Positions 1 to 8,200 of a stretch of DNA of 64,000 nucleotides are shown here, piece after piece (position 1 is the stretch's first letter; each line of letters starts with the position of its first letter). The stretch covers positions 4,932 to 68,931 of the forward strand of contig QHXR01000006.1 in NCBI GenBank assembly GCA_003223025.1. The letters are read 5' to 3'. The stretch is from Acidobacteriota bacterium (GTDB lineage: Bacteria; Acidobacteriota; Blastocatellia; Pyrinomonadales; Pyrinomonadaceae). Both the position numbers and the translations under genes were made by a program. The notes under the pieces were generated by a model. That model saw nothing but the letters and a program-made list of their open reading frames with translations. It had not been told where the DNA came from and searched no databases.

Positions 1-272
1 TAAAATTGCCAAACCAAACTTGTTCATTGGAATTCTGATCTCCTCAAAAAATTTATTTATTGTAAAAACACTACTGCATTAATCGCTGAATCACTAAGCC
101 GACCCGCAGAAACCACGGATACAATCGTGCAAGATCGGACGTCCAATTAAGAACAAAATCCGGCGGTGTAATTAACGATTGCCGCAGACAATTTATTAAC
201 TCGTTCGACATAAACCTTCCCTTCGCTCGATCCTTCCCTTGTTCGATACTTCCCTTGTTCGTTCGATCCTGT
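1..272. other. AT-rich left-edge intergenic stretch with short tandem repeat
   Basis: No credible gene is seen in this stretch. The first 120 bases are clearly AT-richer than the genes to the right. From about 216 to 268 there are three imperfect tandem units of the form CTTCCCTTGTTCGAT, which end a few bases before the stop codon of the nitroreductase gene. It may be the 3' flank of that gene; no hairpin with a T-tract is visible. Confidence 0.5.
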
Positions 273-941
273 TTAGATTCGCTCGATCAACTCGTGCTTC
301 GGCTTTCTAACTTTTGGAAGCTTCGCCAGCCAGTCGTTTTCATGATCGCGATAACCAATTGCCGCGATCACGACCGCCGAGTGATCCGTCAGACCGAGAA
401 CTTCATTCACCTTCTCCGGCTCAAAACCCTCCATCGGCGTGGCGTCGATCCCGAGCATCGCCGCGGTCTCTAAAAGAAAACCGAGTGCGATGTAAGGCTG
501 CCGTGAACTCCACGTTTCGATGGTTCCGCTCTCGACCGATTTTCGCATCGATGCTCTGACTGCAGTCTCGAGGCCTTGTAGAGACTCACGGCTCTGGCCG
601 CGAACGTCCGCGATCCGTTCGATAAAACTGTCGACGTCGGCATCGGTGATCGTCTTCTTGTACGCGAAAACCAAAACCTGCGACGCGTCCGTGATCGGCG
701 GCTGATTGTATGCGGCCGGCTTCAATCTCTCCCGGACTTCCGGATCTTCGATGACAAAGACCTTGTACGGCTGAATTCCGAATCCGGAAGGAGCGAGGAG
801 CATTGCCTCCTCAAGGGTTTCCAAATCCTCCGCCGAAACCTTCTTCGACTTGTCATATGCCTTTACGGCGTATCGCCATTTCAACCGGTCCAGGATCGCA
901 TTGCGTCGCGTCTCTATCTGTTCTACTGCTTTTGTTCCCAT
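273..941 (-). CDS. NAD(P)H-dependent oxidoreductase, nitroreductase family
   Basis: A 222-residue protein of the FMN-dependent nitroreductase family (NfsB/YfkO-like), which uses NAD(P)H to reduce nitro compounds, quinones or similar electrophiles in the cytoplasm. The N-terminal Arg-Trp/Ala-Val-Lys-Ala-Tyr segment (RYAVKAYD), the APSGFGIQPYKVFVI stretch and the C-terminal AAIGYRD segment are typical of the family's FMN-binding residues. I chose the ATG at 941 because it is preceded by AGAAGGGTGA; an upstream in-frame start at 983 would add 14 residues with no family match. It lies 55 bp downstream of the Rrf2-type regulator gene on the same strand, which suggests a two-gene regulated operon for a redox or electrophile stress response. 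The true substrate cannot be told. Confidence 0.85.
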   Translation of the reverse strand: MGTKAVEQIETRRNAILDRLKWRYAVKAYDKSKKVSAEDLETLEEAMLLAPSGFGIQPYKVFVIEDPEVRERLKPAAYNQPPITDASQVLVFAYKKTITDADVDSFIERIADVRGQSRESLQGLETAVRASMRKSVESGTIETWSSRQPYIALGFLLETAAMLGIDATPMEGFEPEKVNEVLGLTDHSAVVIAAIGYRDHENDWLAKLPKVRKPKHELIERI

Positions 942-968
942 TGTTCGTTCACCCTTCTGTAACTTATT

Positions 969-987
969 TTGATACAAATACAATCAA
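969..987. promoter_or_regulatory. small inverted repeat between Rrf2 gene and nitroreductase gene
   Basis: The sequence TTGAT-(9 nt)-ATCAA lies in the 55-bp gap upstream of the nitroreductase start. A TGTAAC half-site like that of the operator at 1427-1445 occurs at about 958-963. A role as a second regulator site is only a guess. Confidence 0.25.
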
Positions 988-996
988 AAAAAGGAA

Positions 997-1422
997 TTAA
1001 ACCTTCCCCTGCTCGACCATCTCGAACACGTTTTGAAGCGTGTATCGGGATAACTTTTCTTCGATTCCCTTGTCGATCTCGCGCTGGAGACACCCGAGAA
1101 CCGCTTCGATATTTTTTCCGATCGGACAATCTTTGCTCGGCGCTTTTGCGTGAAGCGCGAAGACCTCTCCGCAATTTACCGCCTTATAGATTTCGGCCAG
1201 ATTTATATCATTCGGACACCTGGCCAACCTCGAGCCTCCGTTAGCGCCTGTCTGCGAGATGACCAGGCTAGCCTGATTCAACTGGCCCAGCAGACGGCGG
1301 ATCACGACGGCGTTCGTATTAACGCTGCAGGCCAAATAGTCCGACTTTGTATTCTCATCGCGCGATCCGGCCAACATCGCCAGAACATGGACCGCCATCG
1401 AGAATTGACTGTTTGCCGCCAT
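997..1422 (-). CDS. Rrf2 family transcriptional regulator
   Basis: A 141-residue winged-helix repressor of the Rrf2/YwnA type. The N-terminal half carries the helix-turn-helix (residues about 1-60, with VIRRLLGQLNQASLV as recognition region) followed by the wing-like GANGGSRLAR segment that is a hallmark of the family. Cysteines are present in NCGEVF, KDCPIG and LGCLQ, but their spacing is wider than in IscR or NsrR, so an iron-sulfur cluster is not certain; direct thiol sensing is an alternative. The ATG at 1422 is preferred over an upstream TTG because family members begin a few residues before the first helix. A perfect inverted repeat lies just upstream (1427-1445), which points to autoregulation, and the nitroreductase gene follows on the same strand. 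Confidence 0.85.
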   Translation of the reverse strand: MAANSQFSMAVHVLAMLAGSRDENTKSDYLACSVNTNAVVIRRLLGQLNQASLVISQTGANGGSRLARCPNDINLAEIYKAVNCGEVFALHAKAPSKDCPIGKNIEAVLGCLQREIDKGIEEKLSRYTLQNVFEMVEQGKV

Positions 1423-1426
1423 AAAC

Positions 1427-1445
1427 TGTAACAAGCATAGTTACA
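1427..1445. promoter_or_regulatory. candidate operator of the Rrf2-type regulator (TGTAAC-N7-GTTACA)
   Basis: A perfect 6-bp inverted repeat with a 7-bp spacer, TGTAAC-N7-GTTACA, begins five bases upstream of the regulator start codon. Size, symmetry and position fit an autoregulatory operator for a dimeric winged-helix protein. The site is seen in the sequence; the protein that binds it is inferred from position. Confidence 0.55.
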
Positions 1446-1471
1446 ATTGCCAAAGTTGTCAAGCGCAAATT

Positions 1472-1714
1472 TCAGGCAATGCGTTGTGGACTGTCGTCGA
1501 CGTCGCCGACAGGAGGGCCGTCGCTTCCGGGTGCCTCTTCGACCGGCGCCGCAGGTGTCGAATCGGGCGGAACCGGGATTACGTCGTCTTTTCTTTCTTG
1601 TTCGGAGTCCGTTGAGCCTTGATTCGGATCAGTCGAACCTGGAGTCTCGGCCGGTTCGGCGTCCGGTTGGTAAGAATTTACATCCGGATTCTGCGTGCGT
1701 TGCGTAGCATTCAT
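1472..1714 (-). CDS. small acidic disordered protein
   Basis: An 80-residue protein rich in Pro, Asp, Glu, Ser and Thr with no hydrophobic core, membrane segment or cysteine, so it is probably unfolded on its own. The start at 1714 is supported by a strong ribosome binding site (GGAGGAAACAAGTT before ATG). It lies between two regulator genes with no obvious operon partner. I do not recognise a family; the strong ribosome binding site is the main reason to treat it as a real gene rather than chance. No function is proposed. Confidence 0.55.
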   Translation of the reverse strand: MNATQRTQNPDVNSYQPDAEPAETPGSTDPNQGSTDSEQERKDDVIPVPPDSTPAAPVEEAPGSDGPPVGDVDDSPQRIA

Positions 1715-1783
1715 AACTTGTTTCCTCCGTTACTTTTGTCGCAACCGCCGTGCCCCGTGGAATCGTAGCGATTTAGAACATCA

Positions 1784-2677
1784 TTAACTTCGAATCAGCA
1801 CAGAAAGCTCCGCGAAGGAGGGGTCCGAAATGATGGAAAATGGTTTTACGTTCGGCAAGTCTCCGAGCATGCGTGCAGTGAGCGAATCGCAGATGACCAA
1901 AGATGCTCGGCTGATCGCTTTTCGCCATCCGTTTTCAACGGTCGAACGAACGATAAGATTTCCAGGATCGACGTTAGCTGCCAGAAGCATTATCCGCGCG
2001 AACGACAGGAAATTTTCCCAGTTGGAGACAACGGCGATCGTTTCGTCGGCAGCCGGTCGAACCTGATTTGTCATCGATGCGGAAACGGATCGGCCTTTTA
2101 GGTAAATACATTGCTGACCGTGCTTCAACACGGGATCGATCTTCGACTTTTCATCCGGCATTGCTGCAAGAATTGTTGAGGCTGGAAAACCGATCGCGAT
2201 GAACTCATCGAACGATATACCTCGCGTCTCCGGGAATCGCTCACGCAGCTCGTAGACAAGTATGTCTCGTAAAGCATCATCAGATTCGACGACCAAAAGT
2301 TTCTGGGCGACTTCGGTATGAAGGCGCTTTCTAAGGTGACCGATGACGTCGTCGTCGTCGAAACCAAGAGCCTTCGCTTCGGCCAAAAGTTCTTCGATAA
2401 GCTTCTCGAGCTTTCGAGTTCCTTCGATCCTCTCATTCGCAAATTCGGCTACGTAAAATCCACTTCCCTTTCTGAACTCGAGAAGCTGTTGATCGACAAG
2501 TCTTCGATATGCGGCGCTGATCGTATTTGAATGAAGATCACAACGGCGCGCGAGCTCACGAGTACTCGGCAGTTTCTCGCCGGCTGCGAAGTCTCCGGCG
2601 GTTATCGCGAGTGTCACCTGTGCAATGAGTTGTTCGCGAACCGGCACTTCCGAGTTTTTCGAGATCCAGATCTTCAC
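1784..2677 (-). CDS. GntR family transcriptional regulator with unusual C-terminal domain
   Basis: A 297-residue DNA-binding protein. Residues about 1-75 form a GntR winged helix of the YtrA/MocR type (VPVREQLIAQVTLAI, then GEKLPSTRELARRC and NTISAAYRRL). The remaining ~220 residues do not match the aminotransferase domain of MocR proteins, which would be about 350 residues, and are longer than the short tail of YtrA. This part looks like an alpha/beta ligand-binding domain, with VVSNWENFLSFARIML and LVICDSLTARML segments. The start is a GTG at 2677 with no clear Shine-Dalgarno sequence. It is a stand-alone gene separated from the upstream transglycosylase gene by a strong terminator. The effector is unknown. 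Confidence 0.75.
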   Translation of the reverse strand: MKIWISKNSEVPVREQLIAQVTLAITAGDFAAGEKLPSTRELARRCDLHSNTISAAYRRLVDQQLLEFRKGSGFYVAEFANERIEGTRKLEKLIEELLAEAKALGFDDDDVIGHLRKRLHTEVAQKLLVVESDDALRDILVYELRERFPETRGISFDEFIAIGFPASTILAAMPDEKSKIDPVLKHGQQCIYLKGRSVSASMTNQVRPAADETIAVVSNWENFLSFARIMLLAANVDPGNLIVRSTVENGWRKAISRASLVICDSLTARMLGDLPNVKPFSIISDPSFAELSVLIRS

Positions 2678-2732
2678 AAGTGGGAATGATAGAGAAGGCG
2701 TCTTTGCTTATCAACCTCGAACCCACGGGCGC

Positions 2733-2768
2733 AAAAAAGCGGAACCGAAATTGGCTCCGCTCTTTTTT
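2733..2768 (-). terminator. rho-independent terminator after the lytic transglycosylase gene
   Basis: On the minus strand an AGCGGAgCC / GGtTCCGCT stem with a 6-nt loop is followed by TTTTTT. It lies 19 bp past the stop of the transglycosylase gene. The plus strand also ends in a T-tract, so it may work in both directions. Confidence 0.85.
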
Positions 2769-2786
2769 GAAAACCTAACGATTAGA

Positions 2787-4565
2787 TCATTTCATCCCGG
2801 CCTGCGGAAGCTTTATCTCGCGACCTGCTCCGAGAACCGAATTCGGAAGCAGTCCGTTATATTTCGCAACCTCGATGGGATCGACATTGTGACGTGACGC
2901 CAGTTTCGCAACGGTATCGCCAGCCTGAGCTCTTACGATCTGAGCAGGTTTGCCCGCCGCGCTCGACTGATTGGCCGGCCGCGTGTATGCGATCGTATTG
3001 AGCTTATTGCCGCTTACCGGAACAAATACTTTGCCTCGCGGATCTTTCATTCCGGGATTAGCCGCCATAAGATCGCCGACCGAAACACCCGTCCGGTTCG
3101 CAACCGTCTGCCACGTTTCGCCATTCACCGAATTCGCGAGATTCGTATTGTTGATCTTCGATGCCGGGATGCGTTTGAACACGGCTACGACGTCATTCGC
3201 CTTACCGGCCGGTACGTTTACAATATACGGCTCCGGCGGAGTCGTATTGCTGCGAAGATGCGGATTCAAATACCGGATGTACTGAACGCTCGTATCTGAC
3301 GCCTGAGCAAGGATGCTGATGTTCGTCGATGCCGGAACGCGGATTCGATCGTATCGAAGCGGCGGAGCCGGACGAACATGTCCGAATCCATACTGGGTCG
3401 GATTATTCGCGATCAGGATCGTCGCCAGAATATTCGGAACGTAGTTGCGAGTTTCCTGCGGCAGATACGGATACGCCGCCCAGAAATTCGTCACGCCTGC
3501 ACGGCGGATAGCTCGATCGACGTTTCCTTCGCCACAGTTGTATGCGGCCATGCCGAGCTCCCAGTTTCCGTAGCGATTGAACAAGAACTTTAGATATCGG
3601 GCCGACGCACGCGTCGCTTCGTCAAAACTGTTTCGTTCGTCGATATAAGCGGTCCGTCTAAGACCGAAGCGGGAACCTGTTCCCGGAATGAACTGCCACA
3701 GTCCAGACGCGGCCGCCCACGAAAGAGCAGTCGGCTTCCAGGTACTTTCAACCTGACCGAGCCATGCGACGTTTTCCGGAATTCCCTCTTCGCGGAAGAT
3801 GCGTCGAGCCATCGACATGAACATTCCCGATCGATACAAACCAACTTCCATCGTTCCACGACCTCGTCCGCGGTAGTAGTTGATGTATTGCTGGATCATC
3901 GGGTGAACTTGGAATGAAAAACCGAGAGACTTGTTAGCGACGGCGTACTGAATGTACTGATACTGAGCCTGAGCGATCGGGCTGTCGATTTGCTGTTCGT
4001 CGGTCGTCAGCTCGAGCTTGGAGAGGTCGTCCAAAGGTGACGGCTCAAACTCCTGCGAGTTGAATCCAACTGCGTCAGCGACCGGGGCCGCGATCTTTCC
4101 ACCGGCAGCGGCAGCAATTATCGCCGAATCCGTCTTTTTCAGCGACGGCTTGACCATCGCGACCACGTCGTCGGCCAATTTGAAATCCACGTCATTCCAG
4201 CGCCAACCACACGATGCGGACAAGGTCCGAAGCTGCGGCGGCTTGGATTCGGACGGAAATTCCATCAGATAGATCGTCTCGATCAACTGCGAATAGCAGG
4301 ACTGGAGCTTCTGATCTTTCTGGATATTGAGCGTTGAATAAAGGAATACCTCGACGGATTTATCGAATTTTGCTCCGGATTCCGACCTTTGATTGGCTTT
4401 GAGGGCGGTCAGACCGTCACGAAAGTGGCGTCCCGAATCTTCGAGGACCTTATTTACCTGAGCCTGGGTCTTTTCGACCTCCGGCGTCTGGCCAAATGCG
4501 AATGATGCGAGGGCTAAAATTATGAGTGCAGAAGTACTAAAACCCTTGTAAATGGCAGTTTTCAT
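2787..4565 (-). CDS. LysM-containing lytic transglycosylase (MltD-like)
   Basis: A 592-residue secreted enzyme that cleaves the glycan strands of peptidoglycan, releasing 1,6-anhydro-muropeptides in the periplasm. It has an N-terminal signal peptide (residues 1-25, ending FAFGQ) and an SLT goose-lysozyme-like domain at about 270-400. The domain shows the catalytic Glu in WLGQVESTWKP, the ASGLWQFIPGTG motif and the MAAYNCGEGNVDRAI motif. At least two LysM modules follow in the last 150 residues (TWQTVANRTGVSVGDLM and AGDTVAKLASRHNVDP). The domain order matches MltD of Gram-negative bacteria. The N-terminal ~200 residues between signal peptide and SLT domain are not recognised. It is transcribed alone, bounded by a terminator downstream. 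Confidence 0.9.
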   Translation of the reverse strand: MKTAIYKGFSTSALIILALASFAFGQTPEVEKTQAQVNKVLEDSGRHFRDGLTALKANQRSESGAKFDKSVEVFLYSTLNIQKDQKLQSCYSQLIETIYLMEFPSESKPPQLRTLSASCGWRWNDVDFKLADDVVAMVKPSLKKTDSAIIAAAAGGKIAAPVADAVGFNSQEFEPSPLDDLSKLELTTDEQQIDSPIAQAQYQYIQYAVANKSLGFSFQVHPMIQQYINYYRGRGRGTMEVGLYRSGMFMSMARRIFREEGIPENVAWLGQVESTWKPTALSWAAASGLWQFIPGTGSRFGLRRTAYIDERNSFDEATRASARYLKFLFNRYGNWELGMAAYNCGEGNVDRAIRRAGVTNFWAAYPYLPQETRNYVPNILATILIANNPTQYGFGHVRPAPPLRYDRIRVPASTNISILAQASDTSVQYIRYLNPHLRSNTTPPEPYIVNVPAGKANDVVAVFKRIPASKINNTNLANSVNGETWQTVANRTGVSVGDLMAANPGMKDPRGKVFVPVSGNKLNTIAYTRPANQSSAAGKPAQIVRAQAGDTVAKLASRHNVDPIEVAKYNGLLPNSVLGAGREIKLPQAGMK

Positions 4566-4738
4566 TAAGCTTAGTCTCTATAGTCCGTTCGGCTTTCAGG
4601 GTACGGGCGAATTATTAAACGACCCAAAAAATTACGGCGTCACAATCTCAAACGCCAAATACCTAATAAAGTTCCTCTTGATCGCGGTTCTACGGAATTT
4701 GCAGACCGTTCCAAACGTAACACACAAGGCAATACCGG

Positions 4739-7150
4739 TCAACGTTTTGCGGCCCTTGCCGCGGGCTTCGCTTCGAGCAGCGCCACCTCAAAAACCTCTG
4801 TCACGTGCTCGACAAAAACAAACTTCAAATCGTCCCTTACTTCCTGTGGGAGATCGTCGAGATCGCGACGATTTGGCTCCGGGAGAATGACAGTTTTCAG
4901 CTTTGCACGTCGAGCGGCGAGCAACTTTTCTTTGACTCCGCCGACGGGTAAGACGTTGCCCCTTAAAGTGATCTCGCCCGTCATCGCAACATCCTTTCGG
5001 ACCGGTCTCTGAGCGAGAACCGAAACGAGCGCCGTCGCCATCGTGATACCCGCCGACGGTCCGTCCTTCGGGATCGCTCCTTCTGGAAGATGGATGTGAA
5101 TATCGAAGTTTTCCAGCACCTGCTCATCGATACCGAGCTCCTTCGATCGAGCCTTCGCAAACGAGAACGCCGCCTGTGCCGATTCGACCATTACGTCACC
5201 AAGCTGGCCCGTGAGCATGAGCTTCCCCTTTCCCTTCGTTTTGATCGCTTCGATGAAAAGTATGTCGCCGCCGACAGCGGTCCATGCGAGGCCTGTCACC
5301 GTTCCGATCACATCCTTCTTGAGCGCAGTTTCGTTGAATATCTTCGGCTGACGGAGGAAATCTTTCAGATTATCGACAGTCACTCGCACGGCCTTGAACT
5401 TATCTTCAAGCTCCGCCTTCTGTCGCGCGACCTTTCGACACACCTTTCCGATCTCTCTTTCAAGTTGTCGGAGACCGGCCTCACGCGTGTACTCGCTGAC
5501 GATTTTGCCAAGGGCTCGCCGATCAAACCTCACATCTTCTTTCTCGAGGCCATTTTCTTCGATCTGTTTCGGCACGAGATGGCGTCTGGCGATCTCATGT
5601 TTCTCTTCTTCGGTATAACCCGAAAGCGAAATGATCTCCATGCGATCCCGCAATGCCGGCTGGATCGTGTCCAGTACGTTCGCGGTCGTCATGAACATCA
5701 CGTTCGACAGGTCGAAGGTGACTCCGAGATAGTTGTCGCGGAATGTCGAGTTCTGCTCGGGATCCAATACTTCGAGCAAAGCACTCGATGGATCTCCGCG
5801 AAAGTCTGCACCGACCTTGTCGATCTCGTCGAGCATGATCAAAGGATTGTTCGTCGCCGCCTGCTGTATCGCCTGGATTATCCGTCCCGGCATCGCACCA
5901 ACGTACGTTCGGCGATGACCGCGGATCTCGGCTTCGTCGTGCAGTCCGCCGAGCGAGAGTCTGACGAACTTTCGATTTAAGGCGCGAGCAACTGATCTGC
6001 CCAGCGACGTCTTACCGACGCCCGGAGGTCCAACGAGGCAAAGTATCGAGCCTTTCGGCTTCTCCATCAGTTTTCTTACTGCGAGTGCTTCGATGATCCT
6101 TTCCTTGACGCGATCCAATCCGTAGTGATCTTCGTTCAAGATCCGCTCAGCCTTTTTTAGAACGAGATTGTCCTTGGACTGCTTCGACCACGGCAGATCC
6201 GTCATGATGTCGAGCCAGTTTCGGAGCGTCGCCGTCTCGGCCGTATCCGGATGCATTCGTTCCAGTTTCTTTAGCTGACGCAGTGCCTCTTCTTCGGCAT
6301 TCTCGGGCATCTTGATCTTGAGGATCTTGTTGCGATAGGCCTCGACCTCTTCGAAGAGTTCGTTACCTTCGCCGAGCTCGCCCTGGATGGCCTTCAACTG
6401 TTGACGCAGAAAATACTCACGCTGCGACCGATCGATGTCCGCCCGTGCCTGAGTGTTGATCTCCTGCTGAACCGTGAGCACATCGATCTCCTTACTAAGA
6501 AGATCGTTCACGCGACGAAGCCGCTGCACAGGCTCGAAAATGTTAAGGACGCTCTGCGCGTCTTCGACTTTTAATTCCAGATTCGAAGCCGAAAGATCGG
6601 CGAGTCGGCCTGCGTCATCGAGATTCGCGATGATTGCCAAAACTTCAGGTGAAATGTTTTTGCCAAGCGACGCGGCACGCTCCATTGAGCCGCGGACATT
6701 GCGCACGAGAGCTTCGACCTCGAGCGAGTTCTCCGGTGCGAGCGGTTCTGAGATCGGCGTGATATTTACTTTTACGTAATCGCCCTTCGCGTTGACCGAG
6801 TCGACGCGGGTCCGAGAAAGTCCCTGGATCAAAATGCGGATTCTGCCATCCGGCAGTTTGAGCATTCGCATGATGATCGCGACAGTTCCGACTTCGTAAA
6901 GATCGACCTGCTCGGGATCTTCCTTGTTTACATCCTTCTGCGACACAAGGACGATCATTCGATTTTCCTTGAGTGCTTCTTCGACCGCCTTTATCGATTT
7001 GTCGCGCGACACAAACAGCGGAACGATCATGAACGGATAGATCACGATGTCGCGCAACGGCAGAGCCGGCAACTCAGGCGGGATCTGCATCATCGACTCG
7101 ATCGCATCGGTTTCAGCCAAGGCGACCGGGAAATCTTCAATATCGACCAT
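4739..7150 (-). CDS. lon: ATP-dependent protease Lon
   Basis: An 803-residue Lon protease, of the usual bacterial length, which unfolds and degrades damaged and regulatory proteins in the cytoplasm as a homohexamer. In order it has the N-terminal substrate-binding domain (about 25-215), a coiled-coil (about 220-310), an AAA+ module with Walker A GPPGVGKT and Walker B NPLIMLDEIDK, and the protease domain with the Ser-Lys dyad: Ser near residue 699 in DGPSAGIT and Lys near 740 in PVGGVKEK. All catalytic residues are intact. The start at 7150 gives the normal N-terminus although no strong Shine-Dalgarno sequence is seen. Its 5' neighbour is a PilZ gene 41 bp away on the same strand. No HrcA or heat-shock promoter element was recognised. 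Confidence 0.97.
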   Translation of the reverse strand: MVDIEDFPVALAETDAIESMMQIPPELPALPLRDIVIYPFMIVPLFVSRDKSIKAVEEALKENRMIVLVSQKDVNKEDPEQVDLYEVGTVAIIMRMLKLPDGRIRILIQGLSRTRVDSVNAKGDYVKVNITPISEPLAPENSLEVEALVRNVRGSMERAASLGKNISPEVLAIIANLDDAGRLADLSASNLELKVEDAQSVLNIFEPVQRLRRVNDLLSKEIDVLTVQQEINTQARADIDRSQREYFLRQQLKAIQGELGEGNELFEEVEAYRNKILKIKMPENAEEEALRQLKKLERMHPDTAETATLRNWLDIMTDLPWSKQSKDNLVLKKAERILNEDHYGLDRVKERIIEALAVRKLMEKPKGSILCLVGPPGVGKTSLGRSVARALNRKFVRLSLGGLHDEAEIRGHRRTYVGAMPGRIIQAIQQAATNNPLIMLDEIDKVGADFRGDPSSALLEVLDPEQNSTFRDNYLGVTFDLSNVMFMTTANVLDTIQPALRDRMEIISLSGYTEEEKHEIARRHLVPKQIEENGLEKEDVRFDRRALGKIVSEYTREAGLRQLEREIGKVCRKVARQKAELEDKFKAVRVTVDNLKDFLRQPKIFNETALKKDVIGTVTGLAWTAVGGDILFIEAIKTKGKGKLMLTGQLGDVMVESAQAAFSFAKARSKELGIDEQVLENFDIHIHLPEGAIPKDGPSAGITMATALVSVLAQRPVRKDVAMTGEITLRGNVLPVGGVKEKLLAARRAKLKTVILPEPNRRDLDDLPQEVRDDLKFVFVEHVTEVFEVALLEAKPAARAAKR

Positions 7151-7191
7151 AGTGCTATGTTAAGCCCCTGAGCCGACGTGAGCAAGAATGG

Positions 7192-7494
7192 TTATCCGGT
7201 TGACGATGTGAGAATACTTTGAAGGAACTGCTTTTGTTTGTCCGCAAGGCTTGTGAACTCGACTCCGAATCCATTGCCTTCAAGCACATACGCGACACGG
7301 CCATTGAGCTCGGCGTCGGAGCCGTCGGTCGCGGCAATGTGAAGAGTAATGCCGGCTCCGACGGACACTTGGGCGATGCTGTCGATGTAGCATCCGCCGG
7401 CACTGATATCGCTTATTCGAGCCGTGTGGCGTCCGGACGAAAATTCAAGAACAACTTCTTTCAGGTAGGTAACGCGGTCTTCTTTTCGCGGCAT
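7192..7494 (-). CDS. PilZ domain protein
   Basis: A 100-residue single-domain protein of the PilZ type, expected to bind cyclic di-GMP. The RKEDR sequence at the N-terminus fits the RxxxR half of the ligand-binding motif and DISAGGCYID fits the D/NxSxxG half about 25 residues later; the beta-barrel pattern continues to the end (GVEFTSL). No membrane segment or second domain is present, so it probably acts by binding a partner protein. It lies directly upstream of lon on the same strand, which may be a chance arrangement. Both halves of the motif are seen; c-di-GMP binding itself is inferred from the family. Confidence 0.85.
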   Translation of the reverse strand: MPRKEDRVTYLKEVVLEFSSGRHTARISDISAGGCYIDSIAQVSVGAGITLHIAATDGSDAELNGRVAYVLEGNGFGVEFTSLADKQKQFLQSILTSSTG

Positions 7495-7591
7495 ATGTTT
7501 ATGGAAATGCAGGAATTACCGTTAGAGATTATAACGTCTCGGTCGGTCTGAGGTACAGAGTTTTTTGATGTGAAACGGCGAACGCCGCTCG

Positions 7592-8092
7592 CTAGCGGAG
7601 GATGCCTTTTTTTGTCTTTTTGTGCTTCTTGACCGGAGTGCGGGCACGGACGAGGTCTTTGAGTTCGGTCATAAAAGCGGATACGTCCTCGAACTCGAGA
7701 TAGACCGAGGCGAACCGAACATATGCAACCTTATCGAGCGATTTCAGTCGCCGCATGATTATCTTCCCGATCTCGCTTGTCGACAGTTCCCTGTCGCTTG
7801 AATCCTGAAGCTCCTTCTCGATCTCGTCGACGATCGTCTCAAGTTGAAGCATCGAAATCGGTCGCTTCTCGCATGCACGCATCAAACCGGCCAGTACCTT
7901 ATTGCGATCAAAACTTTCGCGCTTGCCATCTTTCTTCACGACCATGTACGGGATCTGATCGATCCGCTCGTACGACGTAAAGCGTCTTCCGCACTCGAGG
8001 CATTCGCGCCTGCGGCGAATCGAATCGCCGTCCTTCGCTTCACGCGAATCGACTACTTTATCCTCGATATGTCCACAGAAGGGGCAGCGCAT
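7592..8092 (-). CDS. nrdR: transcriptional repressor NrdR
   Basis: A 166-residue NrdR: an ATP/dATP-sensing repressor of ribonucleotide reductase genes. The N-terminal zinc ribbon has both cysteine pairs (MRCPFCGH and ECLECGRRF), followed by the ATP-cone domain (about 47-140) with [15 protein letters not shown]. The start at 8092 gives the invariant MRCPFC beginning; a longer in-frame start at 8140 would place the translated repeat words upstream of it. The C-terminus is a lysine-rich tail (KKHKKTKKG). No ribonucleotide reductase gene lies in the window, so regulation is in trans. Its 5' leader is a repeat of the GGATTTT word type, which leaves no normal ribosome binding site. Confidence 0.95.
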   Translation of the reverse strand: MRCPFCGHIEDKVVDSREAKDGDSIRRRRECLECGRRFTSYERIDQIPYMVVKKDGKRESFDRNKVLAGLMRACEKRPISMLQLETIVDEIEKELQDSSDRELSTSEIGKIIMRRLKSLDKVAYVRFASVYLEFEDVSAFMTELKDLVRARTPVKKHKKTKKGILR

Positions 8093-8125
8093 TTCAATTT
8101 TGGATTTTGGATTTTGGATTGCGGA
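8093..8125. repeat. tandem GGATTTT words in the nrdR leader
   Basis: Three to four copies of the word GGATTTT/TTGGATTTTGG lie directly before the nrdR start codon. The same kind of word (CCCAAATC/GATTTGGG) is found at 61101-61181 in the act operon. It fills the place where a ribosome binding site is expected. Confidence 0.6.
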
Positions 8126-8157
8126 CCCAACCACAATCACAACATGTAACCGAGCGA

Positions 8158-8200
8158 CGATTTCACGATTCGCGATTCACGATTCACTATTTACCATCCC
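8158..8200. repeat. GATTCACGATTCGCG words overlapping a stop codon
   Basis: Four copies of the word CGATTC(A/G)CG or close variants lie at the 3' end of the flippase-like gene. The TGA stop of that gene at 8177-8179 is part of one of the words, so the repeat overlaps the last codons. Confidence 0.6.

Noticed and set aside
5090-5980. Plus-strand open frame of about 296 residues opposite lon
   Set aside because: Antisense to the conserved AAA+ and protease domains of Lon; no motif or ribosome binding site.
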